Source: Pseudomonadota bacterium
Lineage (GTDB): Bacteria > Pseudomonadota > Gammaproteobacteria > Pseudomonadales > Moraxellaceae
Direction of reading: 5' to 3'
Assembly (NCBI GenBank): GCA_021804565.1
Contig: JAJZHK010000005.1
Location: 1-64,000 of the forward strand
DNA: 64,000 nucleotides
The notes below the pieces were generated by a model, which was not told the origin of the DNA, did not search any database, and saw only the letters and a program-made list of their open reading frames with translations. This document shows positions 9,577-18,626 of the stretch, piece after piece. Every line of letters starts with the position of its first letter. Position 1 is the stretch's first letter. Made by a program: the position numbers and the translations under genes.

Positions 9577-10538
9577 AGCGAGACCCCCAGCCTGGCGCGC
9601 AAGTCGAGAAAGCCTTCCGGAGCGGGGGCAGCAAAATGCAGGCTGCCGCGCCCAGGCAGCTGCAGCTCCAGTTCAGCGGCATGCAAAAAAAGTCGCGCCA
9701 GCCCCTGCTCTCGCCAGCAGGCGTTGATCCGGGCGTCACCGTATTTGTCGTCACCGAGCACCGGATGACCGAGGCTTTGCGCATGGACACGGATCTGGTG
9801 GGTGCGCCCGGTATGGATACGCACGCTGGCAAAGCTCAGTCCACCGACGACGTCCTGCACCTGGAAGTCACTGCGCGCCGTTTTACCCTGCTGGTCGATG
9901 CGTACCCGTCTTTCACCGGAGGGCAAGACATACTTATGCAAGGGTCGCTCGACACGATGCCGGCGCCCCTTGACCTCCCCGACCAGAACCGTGTCATAGC
10001 GCTTGAACATGTGCTCTTCACGCAGCTGCGCCTGTAAAGCGAGCAGGACCTGGCGCTGGCTGGCCACGAGCAAGAGTCCGGAGGTATCGCGATCGAGTCG
10101 ATGCACCAGCTCAAGAAATTTGTACTGCGGCCGCAGCGCCCGCAGGGCCTCGATCACCCCCAGCTGGACGCCACTGCCGCCATGGACCGCCAACCCGTGC
10201 GGCTTGTCGAGGACCAGCAGGCCGGCGTCTTCAAAGAGGATACGCGACTGCAGATGGGTCGCCAGTTCTTGTCCAGGGCTGGCTGGCAGGGTGCTGGCGG
10301 CCAGCCGCAGCGGCGGCACCCGGACCCGATCACCCAAGGCCAAACGCAGGTCGACACGTGCCCGGCCGCGATTGACACGCACCTCCCCGGTGCGCACGAT
10401 GCGATAGATGAGCGCTCGTGGTGCGCCTTTGAGCTGTCCGAGCAGAAAATTGTCCAGCCTCTGCCCTGCATGCCCCTCATCGACCACGACGTGCTTGGCC
10501 TGGAGCCCTTCACTCACCTGAAACCCCTTGAATTTCAT
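9573..10538 (-). CDS. rluC: 23S rRNA pseudouridine synthase RluC (positions 955/2504/2580 in E. coli)
   Basis: A 321-residue RluA-family enzyme with an N-terminal S4 RNA-binding domain (GQRLDNFLLGQLKGAPRALIYR) and a catalytic domain containing LVHRLDRDTSG, which carries the nucleophilic Asp. The segment GRTHQIRVHAQSLGHPVLGD is also typical. I chose the ATG at 10538 (MKFKGFQ) rather than one 48 bases upstream that would lie in the rne promoter. It is divergent from rne, the standard arrangement, which supports RluC over RluA or RluD. Confidence 0.92.
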   Translation of the reverse strand: MKFKGFQVSEGLQAKHVVVDEGHAGQRLDNFLLGQLKGAPRALIYRIVRTGEVRVNRGRARVDLRLALGDRVRVPPLRLAASTLPASPGQELATHLQSRILFEDAGLLVLDKPHGLAVHGGSGVQLGVIEALRALRPQYKFLELVHRLDRDTSGLLLVASQRQVLLALQAQLREEHMFKRYDTVLVGEVKGRRHRVERPLHKYVLPSGERRVRIDQQGKTARSDFQVQDVVGGLSFASVRIHTGRTHQIRVHAQSLGHPVLGDDKYGDARINACWREQGLARLFLHAAELELQLPGRGSLHFAAPAPEGFLDLRARLGVSL

Positions 10539-10557
10539 AGAAATAAACGACAAAAAC

Positions 10558-10586
10558 TTGGCGCAACAGAAAGTTTGTGCTAGCAT
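10558..10586 (+). promoter_or_regulatory. Sigma-70-type promoter for rne
   Basis: TTGGCG (10558-10563) and TAGCAT (10581-10586) are separated by exactly 17 bases, with a TG extension just before the -10. Transcription would start near 10593, giving a leader of about 400 nt. Confidence 0.6.
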
Positions 10587-10592
10587 CCTGTG

Positions 10593-10996
10593 GCCCGTTA
10601 GCGTAGATCCTTGCCCAGCAGATCTTTCATGTCTGACAAGGAACCGCCTCCAGTATAAGGAAACGGGCAGCTCGTGCGCCAGCGCAATACCAGGCTCTTG
10701 GACCTAAAGATTTAAGGTCGCCTGTGTTTACGGGCAGCACGAGATGCGGAGGGTGGTAGCCCCCAAGCTGCCGTATCTATCATGCCTGGCGTCTGCACGA
10801 CAGACGAACGAGGCGAGGAATTTTGTGCCCGCACCGGCCAAGCCGGGCGGCTGAGGACGTGCGCCGATTTGACGAACGCCGATCTCCGTGCCCCAACCAG
10901 GGCCGACAACATGCACGACAGCTGGCATGAGCCGCTTGTCGCCTCGCCCCAAGTTCTACTGCCGTCGCCCAGGCCATCTATCTTTGACGGTCCACT
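10593..10996 (+). promoter_or_regulatory. Long structured 5' leader of rne
   Basis: The stretch of about 400 bases between the predicted promoter and rne holds no convincing gene. Visible structure includes a five-pair stem GACCT/AGGTC (10701-10719) and a larger hairpin (10730-10774) whose arms are ACGGGCAGC and GCTGCCGT, with an internal GGG/CCC stem. In enterobacteria the rne leader folds into hairpins that RNase E itself recognises for autoregulation; the same role is inferred from position and length, not from a matched motif. Confidence 0.5.
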
Positions 10997-13462
10997 ATGA
11001 AACGTATCTTGATCAACGCCACGCACCATGAGGAAATCAGGGTTGCGATGGTTGATGGGCAAAAGCTCTATGACTTTGATGTCGAGCACCTGGCCCGCCA
11101 GCAGAAAAAAGCCAATATCTATAAAGGCATCATCACCCGCGTCGAGCCTTCACTGGAAGCGGCTTTTGTCGACTACGGTGCCGAACGGCATGGCTTTTTG
11201 CCGCTCAAGGAAATCGCCCGCGAATACATGAAAGGCGGTAAGGACAACCGCGGCAACATCCGTGAGCAGCTCCAGGAAGGCCAGGAAATCATCGTCCAGG
11301 TGGAGAAGGAAGAGCGCGGCAACAAGGGTGCAGCCCTGTCCACCTTCATCTCCCTGGCGGGCCGCTATCTGGTCCTGATGCCCAACAACCCGCGCGCCGG
11401 TGGCATCTCGCGCCGGGTTGAGGGCGAAGAACGTCAGGAGCTCAAGGACACCCTGGCGCACCTCAATATCAGCCCGGAAATGGGCATCATCGTGCGCACC
11501 GCCGGCGTGGGTCGCTCGCCTGAAGAACTGCAGGCTGACTTTGACTACCTGATGACCTTGTGGACGGCGATCAAAAGTGCCGGCGAAGAGCGCCGTGCGC
11601 CTTTCCTGATCTACCAGGAGTCCAATGTCGTCATCCGTGCCGTGCGCGACTACTTGCGCAATGATGTCAGCGAAGTCCTCATCGACAGCGAGCCGGCCTG
11701 GGACCAGGCCATGGACTTCGTGCAGAAGGTCATGCCACACCTGGCCAGCCGCATCAAGCTCTACAAAGACACCGTGCCGCTGTTCAACCGCTACCAGATC
11801 GAAGGACAGATCGAGACCGCCTACCAGCGCGAAGTCAAGCTGCCTTCGGGAGGTTCGATCGTCATCGACCCCACCGAGGCCCTGGTCTCGATCGACATCA
11901 ACTCAGCACGCGCCACCAAAGGCGGCGATATCGAAGAGACCGCGCTCAACACCAACCTGGAAGCCGCTGACGAGATCGCCCGGCAGCTGCGCCTGCGCGA
12001 TATCGGTGGCCTCATCGTCATCGACTTCATCGACATGACCCCGGTCCGCAACCAGCGCGCCGTGGAAGATCGTCTGCGTGATGCCCTGGCGGTGGATCGC
12101 GCACGCATCCAGACCCAGCGCATCTCCAAGTTCGGCCTGCTTGAACTGTCACGTCAGCGCCTGCGCCCGTCGCTGGAAGAAACCTCAGGCCTGGTCTGCC
12201 CACGCTGTCATGGCACCGGCGTCATCCGTGACGTGCGCTCGCTGTCACTGTCCATCTTGCGTCTGATCGAAGAGGAAGTGCTCAAAGAGCGCTCTGCCGA
12301 GATCAGAGCCCGTGTGCCGGTCGTCGTGGCTGCTTTCATTCTCAATGAAAAGCGTGCCGTGCTCACCGAGCTGGAACTGCGCTGCGGCGTGCGTATCGTC
12401 GTGCTGCCGGATCCGCATATGGAAACACCGCATTACGATGTACAGCGTCTGCGTGACGACCAAATCGAGGAAGGCAACATCAGCTCTTTCCGTCTGGTTG
12501 AAAACATCCAGCCGCCGGCACCGGAGCAAGGCATCGACACCCTGCAGCCTCTGCAGCCACGCACCCAGGCTGCCGTGTCCATGGTACAGCGCCCCTCCAT
12601 CAGTACGGAATCGAGCAGCGTCGCCGCACCGAGCGAAGCACCGACGAAAGCCGGCTTCATGGCCTGGTTCAGCAAGCTCTTCGCCATCAAGGCGGAAGCC
12701 CCCGCCCCTGCTGCGGCACCCAGCCCGGTCGTGAGCGCCCCCGAAGGCCAGCGTGGCGCTCGTCGCCATCCCGCTGCGCGCGGCGGTGGTGATCGCCCGC
12801 GTACGCCAGCGCGTGAAGGACGTCATCCCGAGCAGGCTCGTCAGGAACCACGTCCTGAACGCAGCGAAAGAGCAGAAAAAGCGGCTCCGCAGGAAGGCCG
12901 TCAGGGTCAGCAGCAAAGACCGCCGCGCCCGCCACGTCCGCGCCAGGAACGTGCTCCTGCCGCCGCCCCCAGCGCTGAGGACTTCAGCGCTGTTGGCAGC
13001 AGCGGCGAGCAGCCGGCTGCGGAAGTGCGTCAGCGGCCGCCCCGTGAGCGGCGCGAAAGACGTGAGCGCGAGCCCCGTCAACGTGATGCGACGCTGATCT
13101 CTGAAGGCACCCCGATGCTGGTGGAGAGCAGGCCGGCTGCGGCTGTGCCTGAAGTGCCGCCGGTCGAGACGGTGCTGCCGCCTGTCGCACTCAGCCAGGA
13201 GCACCATACGCCGAGCCCTGCTGCGCCCGCCGCCCAGCCCGAACCGGTGGCCAGCCCTGCGCTGCCGACGCCAGCCACGCTGGAGACGACGGTGAACGAG
13301 GTGCCCAAACCCCGGCGCGCAGCCAATGATCCGCGCGAACGTCGCCGGCAAATGCGCGCCCCAAACAGCGCGCCACCCCTTGAATCCGTGGAAGTCAGCT
13401 CAGGCCCGACTGCGCCAGAAGCTCCCGCAAAGCCTGATGAGGAGCCGCCTTTGGTTTCTTAA
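10997..13462 (+). CDS. rne: Ribonuclease E, degradosome endonuclease
   Basis: An 821-residue endoribonuclease for mRNA decay and rRNA/tRNA processing. The catalytic half is complete: an S1 domain (about residues 35-120), the 5'-sensor/RNase H-like region, catalytic Asp300 (SIDINSAR) and Asp343 (VIDFIDM), and the Zn-link Cys401 and Cys404 (CPRCHGTG). The C-terminal third is low-complexity, rich in Arg, Pro, Ala and Glu, as expected of the disordered scaffold that binds RNA and degradosome partners, but shorter than in E. coli (1061 aa). The gene stands alone between a long leader and a strong terminator. Confidence 0.97.
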   Translation: MKRILINATHHEEIRVAMVDGQKLYDFDVEHLARQQKKANIYKGIITRVEPSLEAAFVDYGAERHGFLPLKEIAREYMKGGKDNRGNIREQLQEGQEIIVQVEKEERGNKGAALSTFISLAGRYLVLMPNNPRAGGISRRVEGEERQELKDTLAHLNISPEMGIIVRTAGVGRSPEELQADFDYLMTLWTAIKSAGEERRAPFLIYQESNVVIRAVRDYLRNDVSEVLIDSEPAWDQAMDFVQKVMPHLASRIKLYKDTVPLFNRYQIEGQIETAYQREVKLPSGGSIVIDPTEALVSIDINSARATKGGDIEETALNTNLEAADEIARQLRLRDIGGLIVIDFIDMTPVRNQRAVEDRLRDALAVDRARIQTQRISKFGLLELSRQRLRPSLEETSGLVCPRCHGTGVIRDVRSLSLSILRLIEEEVLKERSAEIRARVPVVVAAFILNEKRAVLTELELRCGVRIVVLPDPHMETPHYDVQRLRDDQIEEGNISSFRLVENIQPPAPEQGIDTLQPLQPRTQAAVSMVQRPSISTESSSVAAPSEAPTKAGFMAWFSKLFAIKAEAPAPAAAPSPVVSAPEGQRGARRHPAARGGGDRPRTPAREGRHPEQARQEPRPERSERAEKAAPQEGRQGQQQRPPRPPRPRQERAPAAAPSAEDFSAVGSSGEQPAAEVRQRPPRERRERREREPRQRDATLISEGTPMLVESRPAAAVPEVPPVETVLPPVALSQEHHTPSPAAPAAQPEPVASPALPTPATLETTVNEVPKPRRAANDPRERRRQMRAPNSAPPLESVEVSSGPTAPEAPAKPDEEPPLVS

Positions 13463-13469
13463 ACAGCGC

Positions 13470-13500
13470 CCCCCCTGACCCCATGGGGCAGGGGGGTTCT
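13470..13500 (+). terminator. Rho-independent terminator after rne
   Basis: A GC-rich hairpin starts 8 bases after the rne stop. Six C-G pairs, a T-A and a G-C pair and four more C-G pairs close an AT loop, with one bulged A; TTCTT follows. Confidence 0.8.
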
Positions 13501-13581
13501 TGCTGATGCAGCAGCGGCTCAGAACAACGCCAAGGGGACGATCAAGCCAAGTCGCACTCGACCTGATCGTCCCCATCGGCC

Positions 13582-13914
13582 TTACTGACGACTGATTTGT
13601 TCGCTGACGTGGTTCTCCTGACGATTGATCCGCGCCTGATCATGCCGGGAGATATGGCCGCCATCGCGGCGTGCCATATGTTGCTCCTCCTGACGAATAC
13701 GCTGATCTTCATGATGCAGATGCCGTGCTTGTTGTGGACTCATCTGGCCATTTTGTACCTTGTCATGGATACGGTCATTCTGATTGCCCAGTCGATGATT
13801 GACCTGCTCACGTCGCGGATGGCTTTGCTGCCAGGATGTGTCAGCCCGCACAGGACCCACCCATCCTGCCAGACCAAACATCAGGGTCACCACCAGAACC
13901 TTCGATTGTTTCAT
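13582..13914 (-). CDS. Small exported His/Gln/Arg-rich protein of unknown function
   Basis: A 110-residue protein with a Sec signal peptide (MKQSKVLVVTLMFGLAGWVGPVRADT, cleavage probably after the Ala of RADT). The mature part is highly charged and helical and repeats Asn/Arg/Gln/His patterns such as NHRLGNQNDRIHDKV and RINRQENHVSEQI. Small proteins of this composition, with a conserved GGHIS/T turn, are widespread in proteobacteria but uncharacterised. I used the internal ATG preceded by GAGG, because the longer frame upstream lacks a signal peptide at its start. Confidence 0.7.
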   Translation of the reverse strand: MKQSKVLVVTLMFGLAGWVGPVRADTSWQQSHPRREQVNHRLGNQNDRIHDKVQNGQMSPQQARHLHHEDQRIRQEEQHMARRDGGHISRHDQARINRQENHVSEQISRQ

Positions 13915-13976
13915 GATACACCTCATCCAAAATATTGAACTCATCAAAATCCCAGACAACTGACGCCCTGAAGCGA

Positions 13977-15680
13977 CTACAGGCTGATATTCATGCCGGA
14001 CACTGAAGTGCTGGTGCGAAGATCGGCATAGCCGGATACAGGGTAGTATTTGTGCGTGCAATGCGCCGCGCTCGTGTTGCAATTATCAAGACGCACGTAA
14101 GCATAGTAGTAAGCACTTGGCACATCTGATCCTACCCCGGTAAAGGTGTAGTTTTGCGTGCCATAGGCCACAAAATTGATCGGGATCGCCGAAATGATAT
14201 GCGCAAAGCGCGCCAACACGATCTGCCCTTCCGTGTAATTACCAGGCAAGGCCGCTGCGAAGGCGATCGTACCGCTGACACTGCCGGCTTGGACCGGGCT
14301 GATGATCTGCGGAGAAGGCAGGATGAAATTGAGCGCATTGCTGGAGTTCAGGCTGACACTGCCGCCATAGTTGTAGAATGCGCTTTCGTTGGCGATGGCC
14401 GAGTAAGCACCATTGCCCTCCACCGGCGTTGTCGCACTAAAGCTCAGGCCGCCCGGATTATAAGCGGCAATTTGCGGATCGGCGTTGACCAGCCAGAACG
14501 CCTGATTCCAAGGCGCAAGACCTGCTCTGCCCAACTCTCCGGTCAGAGGATCGGTATTCGTCCAGCGAATCTCATGCGGCAATGAGGAACTGCCGGGGGT
14601 TTGCTCAAAAATGACATTGCCTGCGGTCAAGGGAGCCAAAGGTGCGCCCATCTGTGCAGCATACTCCGACTCGATCGTGATGGGTAAAGGCGTACTAGAA
14701 ATCTGCGTGGCACCCGTCAGGGCCACACCGGAGTAGGCCCCCGCAGCAGGCACACCCGTCACCATCAGCGTCTGCATCTGACGACCTCGGACCACCACAT
14801 CATAGCTGACCGGGTTGCCTGAGCTATCGGTCTTGGGCAGAGGAGCCAGTGTGAACTGACCCGTCTTGGGATCAACACGTGTGCTCCGTATATCCCTGTA
14901 ACGGCTGCCATCAGCACTGATCTGTTCGGCGTGGACGAATAAATTGAAGGCGCATGAACTCGCCGGCACGCTGCCACTGCACAGCGCACTGCTATCGACC
15001 GTTCCCGTGATACCGCCAGACTGGCTCAAGTCGAAGTAGGCCAAATCAGGTTTCATCGTGAAAGACTGGGTCTGGCCTGAGCGAAACGGCACGATGATCT
15101 TGTCCAGATTGAAGTCGGTGGCCAGATTGAGTGGCGAACCCGGGGTGACCGTAAAGCTGCCCTGCAGTTGTATACCCTGCACTGGATAGGGGATCTCCAG
15201 GGGAGATTCACTGACTTGCCCCTGGGCATTGGTGTACTCCACCTGATCATTCCACTGCAGGGGCTGGGGTGAAGTCTCGTTATCGAACAGGGCCTGAGCC
15301 GAGGAACTGAGTGTATCGGTATCGGAGAGAAAGAAGAACCGGATTTGCTTGTAAGTGCCAGCTGGCAAGCTCAGTTGCGAGAAAATGGCATTGTTCATGA
15401 TGCCATTATTGAGAGCGGCCAGATCGATGGTGACCGGCGTCGGCAAATTGAAACTCAGCCACCCTGGCGTAGACGCACCCCAAGTGGCATTGGCATCCGT
15501 ATGAAAGGCAATTCCACTCAGTGTGACCCAGACATGATTGAAGCTATTCGATGGAGCATCGGTCACGGCCATATCCATCGTACCATTGGTGGCCGGAGAA
15601 CTGCTGCCACCGCCACAAGCACTCAAAGCCAGCCCCAGACTCAAGCCCAGATAACGCAACTTGAAAGAACCATACGACAT
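13977..15680 (-). CDS. DUF4382-domain lipoprotein
   Basis: A 567-residue protein with a lipoprotein signal (LGLSLGLALSACGGGSSS; lipidated Cys in LSAC). A DUF4382 domain follows, opening with MDMAVTDAPSNSFNHVWVTLSGIAFH. The rest is Ser/Thr/Asn-rich beta-type sequence with carboxypeptidase-regulatory-like stretches. It probably sits at the outer membrane. DUF4382 proteins have no established function; a role in surface adhesion or ligand binding is only inference. Of several in-frame ATGs, the one at 15680 has GGAG at ideal spacing. A palindrome lies about 80 bases upstream. Confidence 0.75.
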   Translation of the reverse strand: MSYGSFKLRYLGLSLGLALSACGGGSSSPATNGTMDMAVTDAPSNSFNHVWVTLSGIAFHTDANATWGASTPGWLSFNLPTPVTIDLAALNNGIMNNAIFSQLSLPAGTYKQIRFFFLSDTDTLSSSAQALFDNETSPQPLQWNDQVEYTNAQGQVSESPLEIPYPVQGIQLQGSFTVTPGSPLNLATDFNLDKIIVPFRSGQTQSFTMKPDLAYFDLSQSGGITGTVDSSALCSGSVPASSCAFNLFVHAEQISADGSRYRDIRSTRVDPKTGQFTLAPLPKTDSSGNPVSYDVVVRGRQMQTLMVTGVPAAGAYSGVALTGATQISSTPLPITIESEYAAQMGAPLAPLTAGNVIFEQTPGSSSLPHEIRWTNTDPLTGELGRAGLAPWNQAFWLVNADPQIAAYNPGGLSFSATTPVEGNGAYSAIANESAFYNYGGSVSLNSSNALNFILPSPQIISPVQAGSVSGTIAFAAALPGNYTEGQIVLARFAHIISAIPINFVAYGTQNYTFTGVGSDVPSAYYYAYVRLDNCNTSAAHCTHKYYPVSGYADLRTSTSVSGMNISL

Positions 15681-15760
15681 TTTCATCTCCATGCACTCCC
15701 TCAGCGATTAGGAAGTCATCCAGGACAACCCTGCATCCTGACTTGACCCCCTCAGTCTAA

Positions 15761-15777
15761 ATGGGAAATTTTCCCAT
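15761..15777. promoter_or_regulatory. Perfect palindrome in the promoter region of the DUF4382 lipoprotein gene
   Basis: ATGGGAAA and TTTCCCAT flank a single T. On the minus strand the palindrome lies between a TTTACA box (15777-15782) and a TTTAGACT segment (15754-15761) that could be -35 and -10 elements. This is the position of a repressor operator; the binder is unknown. Confidence 0.4.
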
Positions 15778-15890
15778 GTAAATATCTCTGAACCCACCAG
15801 ATCAGAGCGCATCGACCACTGTGCTCCTGTAAAGCCTGACCCCTTGATTGCTGCGGCTGTCACCTGCTCTGGCCCGGGGATGCCTTCATC

Positions 15891-16767
15891 ATGCGTTTTT
15901 TGAATCCACGCACTGATTTTGCCTTCAAGAAAAATCTTTGGCTCTGCGGAGAGTGAGGATATTCTGCTGTCCTTTCTCAATGCCATCCTGGATCTGAAGT
16001 CACCCTAGCAGATTGCAGCGGTGGAGATCATCGATCCCTACCTCGCGCCGAAGGTTGTCGGCATGAAAGAGAACTATGTCGATGTCAGGGCGCGCGATGA
16101 ACAGGGGCGCAACTGTATCATCAAAATGCAGGTGCTGAACGTCAAGGGCTTTGAGAAGCGGGTCTTGTACAACGCCTGCAAGAGCTACTCCAGTCAAGTT
16201 GTTGAGGGCCAGTCTTACCGCCTGCTGGCCGACGTCATCGCCGTAACCCTGACCGATTTTGTCATGTTCAAGGAGGCGCCGGGGGTCGTCAACAGCTTCA
16301 AGCTGCGAGGTGAAGAGGGTGGTTTATATATCGATGACCTGCAGTTGATCTTTGCCGAATTGCCCAAGTTCAACAAGGATGAGACCCCGTTGTCGCGCGT
16401 TCTCGATCGGTGGTTTTATTTTCTCAGACATGCATCTGACCTGAAGGCCGTGCCGAAGACACTGGACACTGAACCTGCACTGCGTCACGCCCTGAAGATT
16501 GCCAATCGCGCCGGTCTGAGCCAGGAAGAACTGGACATCCAGGAAAAGCGGGAGATGTTTATTCGCGATCAACGCGCAGCCCTGACCCTGGCCTGGTCTC
16601 AGGGGCAGGAGCAGGGATTGAAGCAAGGTCGTGAGGAAGGCCGAGAGCAAGGCGAACAGACCGCTCGATTGAACATAGCCCGCCAGTTGCCGGCTGCGAT
16701 GGATGATGCCGGCATGGCAGCCGCCACGGGCCTTGGTATTGATGTCATCAGGCAGCTACGCCGCTAA
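15891..16767 (+). pseudogene. Broken Rpn/PD-(D/E)XK-family nuclease (putative transposase-like) gene
   Basis: The frame opens with MRFLNPRTDFAFKK, the standard N-terminus of this family. It then shifts at a run of five A (15930-15934) where four would keep IFGSAESEDILLSFLNAIL in frame. After that, an in-frame amber codon interrupts at 16006-16008. The remainder is an intact 248-codon frame from 16021, containing the VDVRARDEQGRNCIIKMQVL core (conserved acidic and Lys/Gln residues) and a helical tail with QGREEGREQG repeats. Family members are linked to RecA-independent recombination. Two independent lesions argue for a dead gene, though the downstream part could still be translated from a GTG. 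Confidence 0.82.
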
Positions 16768-16830
16768 ATCGTCTGCCGTGTCAGAGTCTTCCCCCCATCG
16801 ACGACAAGCCTGAGAGCCTGTGCCCGTCAC

Positions 16831-16867
16831 GGTCCCTGGCACCGCAGGCAGCCGGTGCACTGGGACC
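16831..16867 (-). terminator. Stem-loop downstream of pntB, no clear U-tract
   Basis: GGTCCC (16831-16836) pairs with GGGACC (16862-16867), and an inner GCACCG/CGGTGC stem lies inside. It lies 16 bases after the pntB stop. No T-run follows on the minus strand, so it may protect the 3' end or act weakly as a terminator. Confidence 0.4.
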
Positions 16868-16882
16868 TGATATCGGGAAGCT

Positions 16883-18271
16883 CTAGTGTCCGCCGCCGAG
16901 TACACCCTTGACCATATCCTCAGCGACCTTCTTGGCGTCACCAAAGATCATCATGGTCTTATCCAGATAGAAAAGATCATTATCGAGGCCGGCATAGCCG
17001 GTCGCCATGGAGCGCTTGATGACCAGGACGGTACGGGCCTTGGCCGCTTCAAGGATAGGCATGCCGTAGATAGGCGATGCCGGGTTGTCCTTGGCCGCCG
17101 GGTTGACCACATCGTTGGCGCCTATCACCAGCACCACATCGGTGGCGGCGAAGTCACTGTTGATGGACTCCATCTCGAAGACTTCTTCATAGGACACGTC
17201 GGCCTCAGCCAGCAGGACATTCATATGTCCCGGCATACGCCCAGCCACCGGGTGTATGGCATAACGCACGGTCACACCTTTGCCTTTGAGGGCATCGGCA
17301 AGCTCTTTGACGGCATTTTGCGCACGCGCTTGTGCCATGCCATAGCCGGGAACGATGATGACGCTATCGGCATTGGCCATCAGAAAAGCGGCGTCATCGG
17401 GAGAACCGGCACGGTGGGTACGGTCGCCCGCATCAGCGATGTCAGCGACCGCCGCAGATTGACCAAAGCCACCAAAGAGCACGTTCAGCAGGGAACGGTT
17501 CATCGCCCGGCACATGATGTAGGACAAGATGGCACCGGAGGAGCCGACCAGGGAGCCGGCGATGATGAGCATGGAATTGTTCAGGGTAAAACCGATCCCC
17601 GCAGCTGCCCACCCGGACAGGGAGTTGAGCAGCGAGACCACCACCGGCATATCGCCACCACCGATAGGAGCGATCCAGAAATAACCAAAAACCAGGGCTA
17701 CCACCGTCATACCCAGGAAGGATTGGACATCCTCGCTGACAAAGTAGTTGGCACCGAGCACGAGCATGAGCAGGAAGAGCACCCCCTGCACCGGCTTGAC
17801 CCAGACTCCCTTGAGCGGGCGGGCAGCAAGCTTGGCCGACAGTTTGCCCCAGGCGATGACCGAAGCGGTAAAGGTGATCGCGCCGACGAAGCAGCCGACG
17901 AAAAGTTCAAAACGATGAACCGTATCGTGCTGCATGCCTTGATGAAAAACAGCCGCGAGGGCGATGAGAACAGCCGCCAGACCGACCAGGGAGTGCATCA
18001 TCGCCACGGTCTCTGGCATCTGCGTCATCGGCACGGTACGGGCGCGATAGATGCCTATGGCGGCACCTACGGCCATGGCCGCGACGATCATCAGCACATT
18101 CGGGTTGTGGGCCAGAAAGAAGGTGGTGAGCACCGCCAGGCCCATGCCCAGCATGCCGTAACGATTACCCATCACCGCCGAGGTCGGCGAGGACAGACCG
18201 CGCAGGGTCAAAATAAACAGGATGGCACCGACAAGGTAGGCCCAATCCGCGTACTGAGCGAAGTTTTGCAT
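16883..18271 (-). CDS. pntB: NAD(P) transhydrogenase, beta subunit
   Basis: A 462-residue subunit with multiple membrane helices in the N-terminal 250 residues (proton channel) and the NADP(H)-binding domain III at the C-terminus (VIIVPGYGMAQARAQ, AIHPVAGRMPGHMNVLLAEADV, VLVIGANDVVNPAA). It couples hydride transfer between NADH and NADP+ to proton movement across the inner membrane. Length is standard. It is the third gene of a pntAa-pntAb-pntB operon, 12 bases after pntAb. Confidence 0.96.
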   Translation of the reverse strand: MQNFAQYADWAYLVGAILFILTLRGLSSPTSAVMGNRYGMLGMGLAVLTTFFLAHNPNVLMIVAAMAVGAAIGIYRARTVPMTQMPETVAMMHSLVGLAAVLIALAAVFHQGMQHDTVHRFELFVGCFVGAITFTASVIAWGKLSAKLAARPLKGVWVKPVQGVLFLLMLVLGANYFVSEDVQSFLGMTVVALVFGYFWIAPIGGGDMPVVVSLLNSLSGWAAAGIGFTLNNSMLIIAGSLVGSSGAILSYIMCRAMNRSLLNVLFGGFGQSAAVADIADAGDRTHRAGSPDDAAFLMANADSVIIVPGYGMAQARAQNAVKELADALKGKGVTVRYAIHPVAGRMPGHMNVLLAEADVSYEEVFEMESINSDFAATDVVLVIGANDVVNPAAKDNPASPIYGMPILEAAKARTVLVIKRSMATGYAGLDNDLFYLDKTMMIFGDAKKVAEDMVKGVLGGGH

Positions 18272-18283
18272 AGAGGCTCTCCC

Positions 18284-18613
18284 TTATTTCTTTTTCTTCT
18301 TGAACATATCCAGCATGCGCTCGGTCACGGCAAAGCCACCGAAAATATTGATGCTGGCAAGAAGAACCGCGCAGGCGCCGAGTATCGAGGTCGGGGTGAT
18401 GCTCTGACCCTGGATGCTGACGCTCTGCAACATGGCGCCGACGATGATGATGCCGGACACGGCATTGGTCACCGCCATCAAAGGCGTATGCAAGGCTGGT
18501 GTGACACTCCAGACCACGTAATAGCCGACAAAAATAGCCAGCACAAAAACCGTGAACACACTCACGAAGGGAACATCTGCGGCCGACTGTACGGCCTGCA
18601 ACACGGGATGCAT
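18284..18613 (-). CDS. pntAb: NAD(P) transhydrogenase, alpha subunit part 2 (membrane domain)
   Basis: A 109-residue membrane protein with three or four hydrophobic helices ([49 protein letters not shown]) and a terminal Lys run. It corresponds to the C-terminal membrane part of E. coli PntA. The start is the ATG of MHPVLQAV rather than a longer in-frame extension. The split into separate alpha-1 and alpha-2 genes is the Rhodospirillum-type arrangement. Confidence 0.93.
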   Translation of the reverse strand: MHPVLQAVQSAADVPFVSVFTVFVLAIFVGYYVVWSVTPALHTPLMAVTNAVSGIIIVGAMLQSVSIQGQSITPTSILGACAVLLASINIFGGFAVTERMLDMFKKKKK

Positions 18614-18626
18614 GACGACCTCCTGC

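Noticed and set aside
10782-11000. Small frame (72 codons) inside the rne leader, considered as a leader peptide
   Set aside because: No ribosome-binding site, it runs into the rne start, and composition is not peptide-like; leader structure explains the region better.
12245-13351. 368-codon minus-strand frame opposite the 3' part of rne
   Set aside because: Arg/Ala/Gly-rich shadow of the low-complexity RNase E tail.
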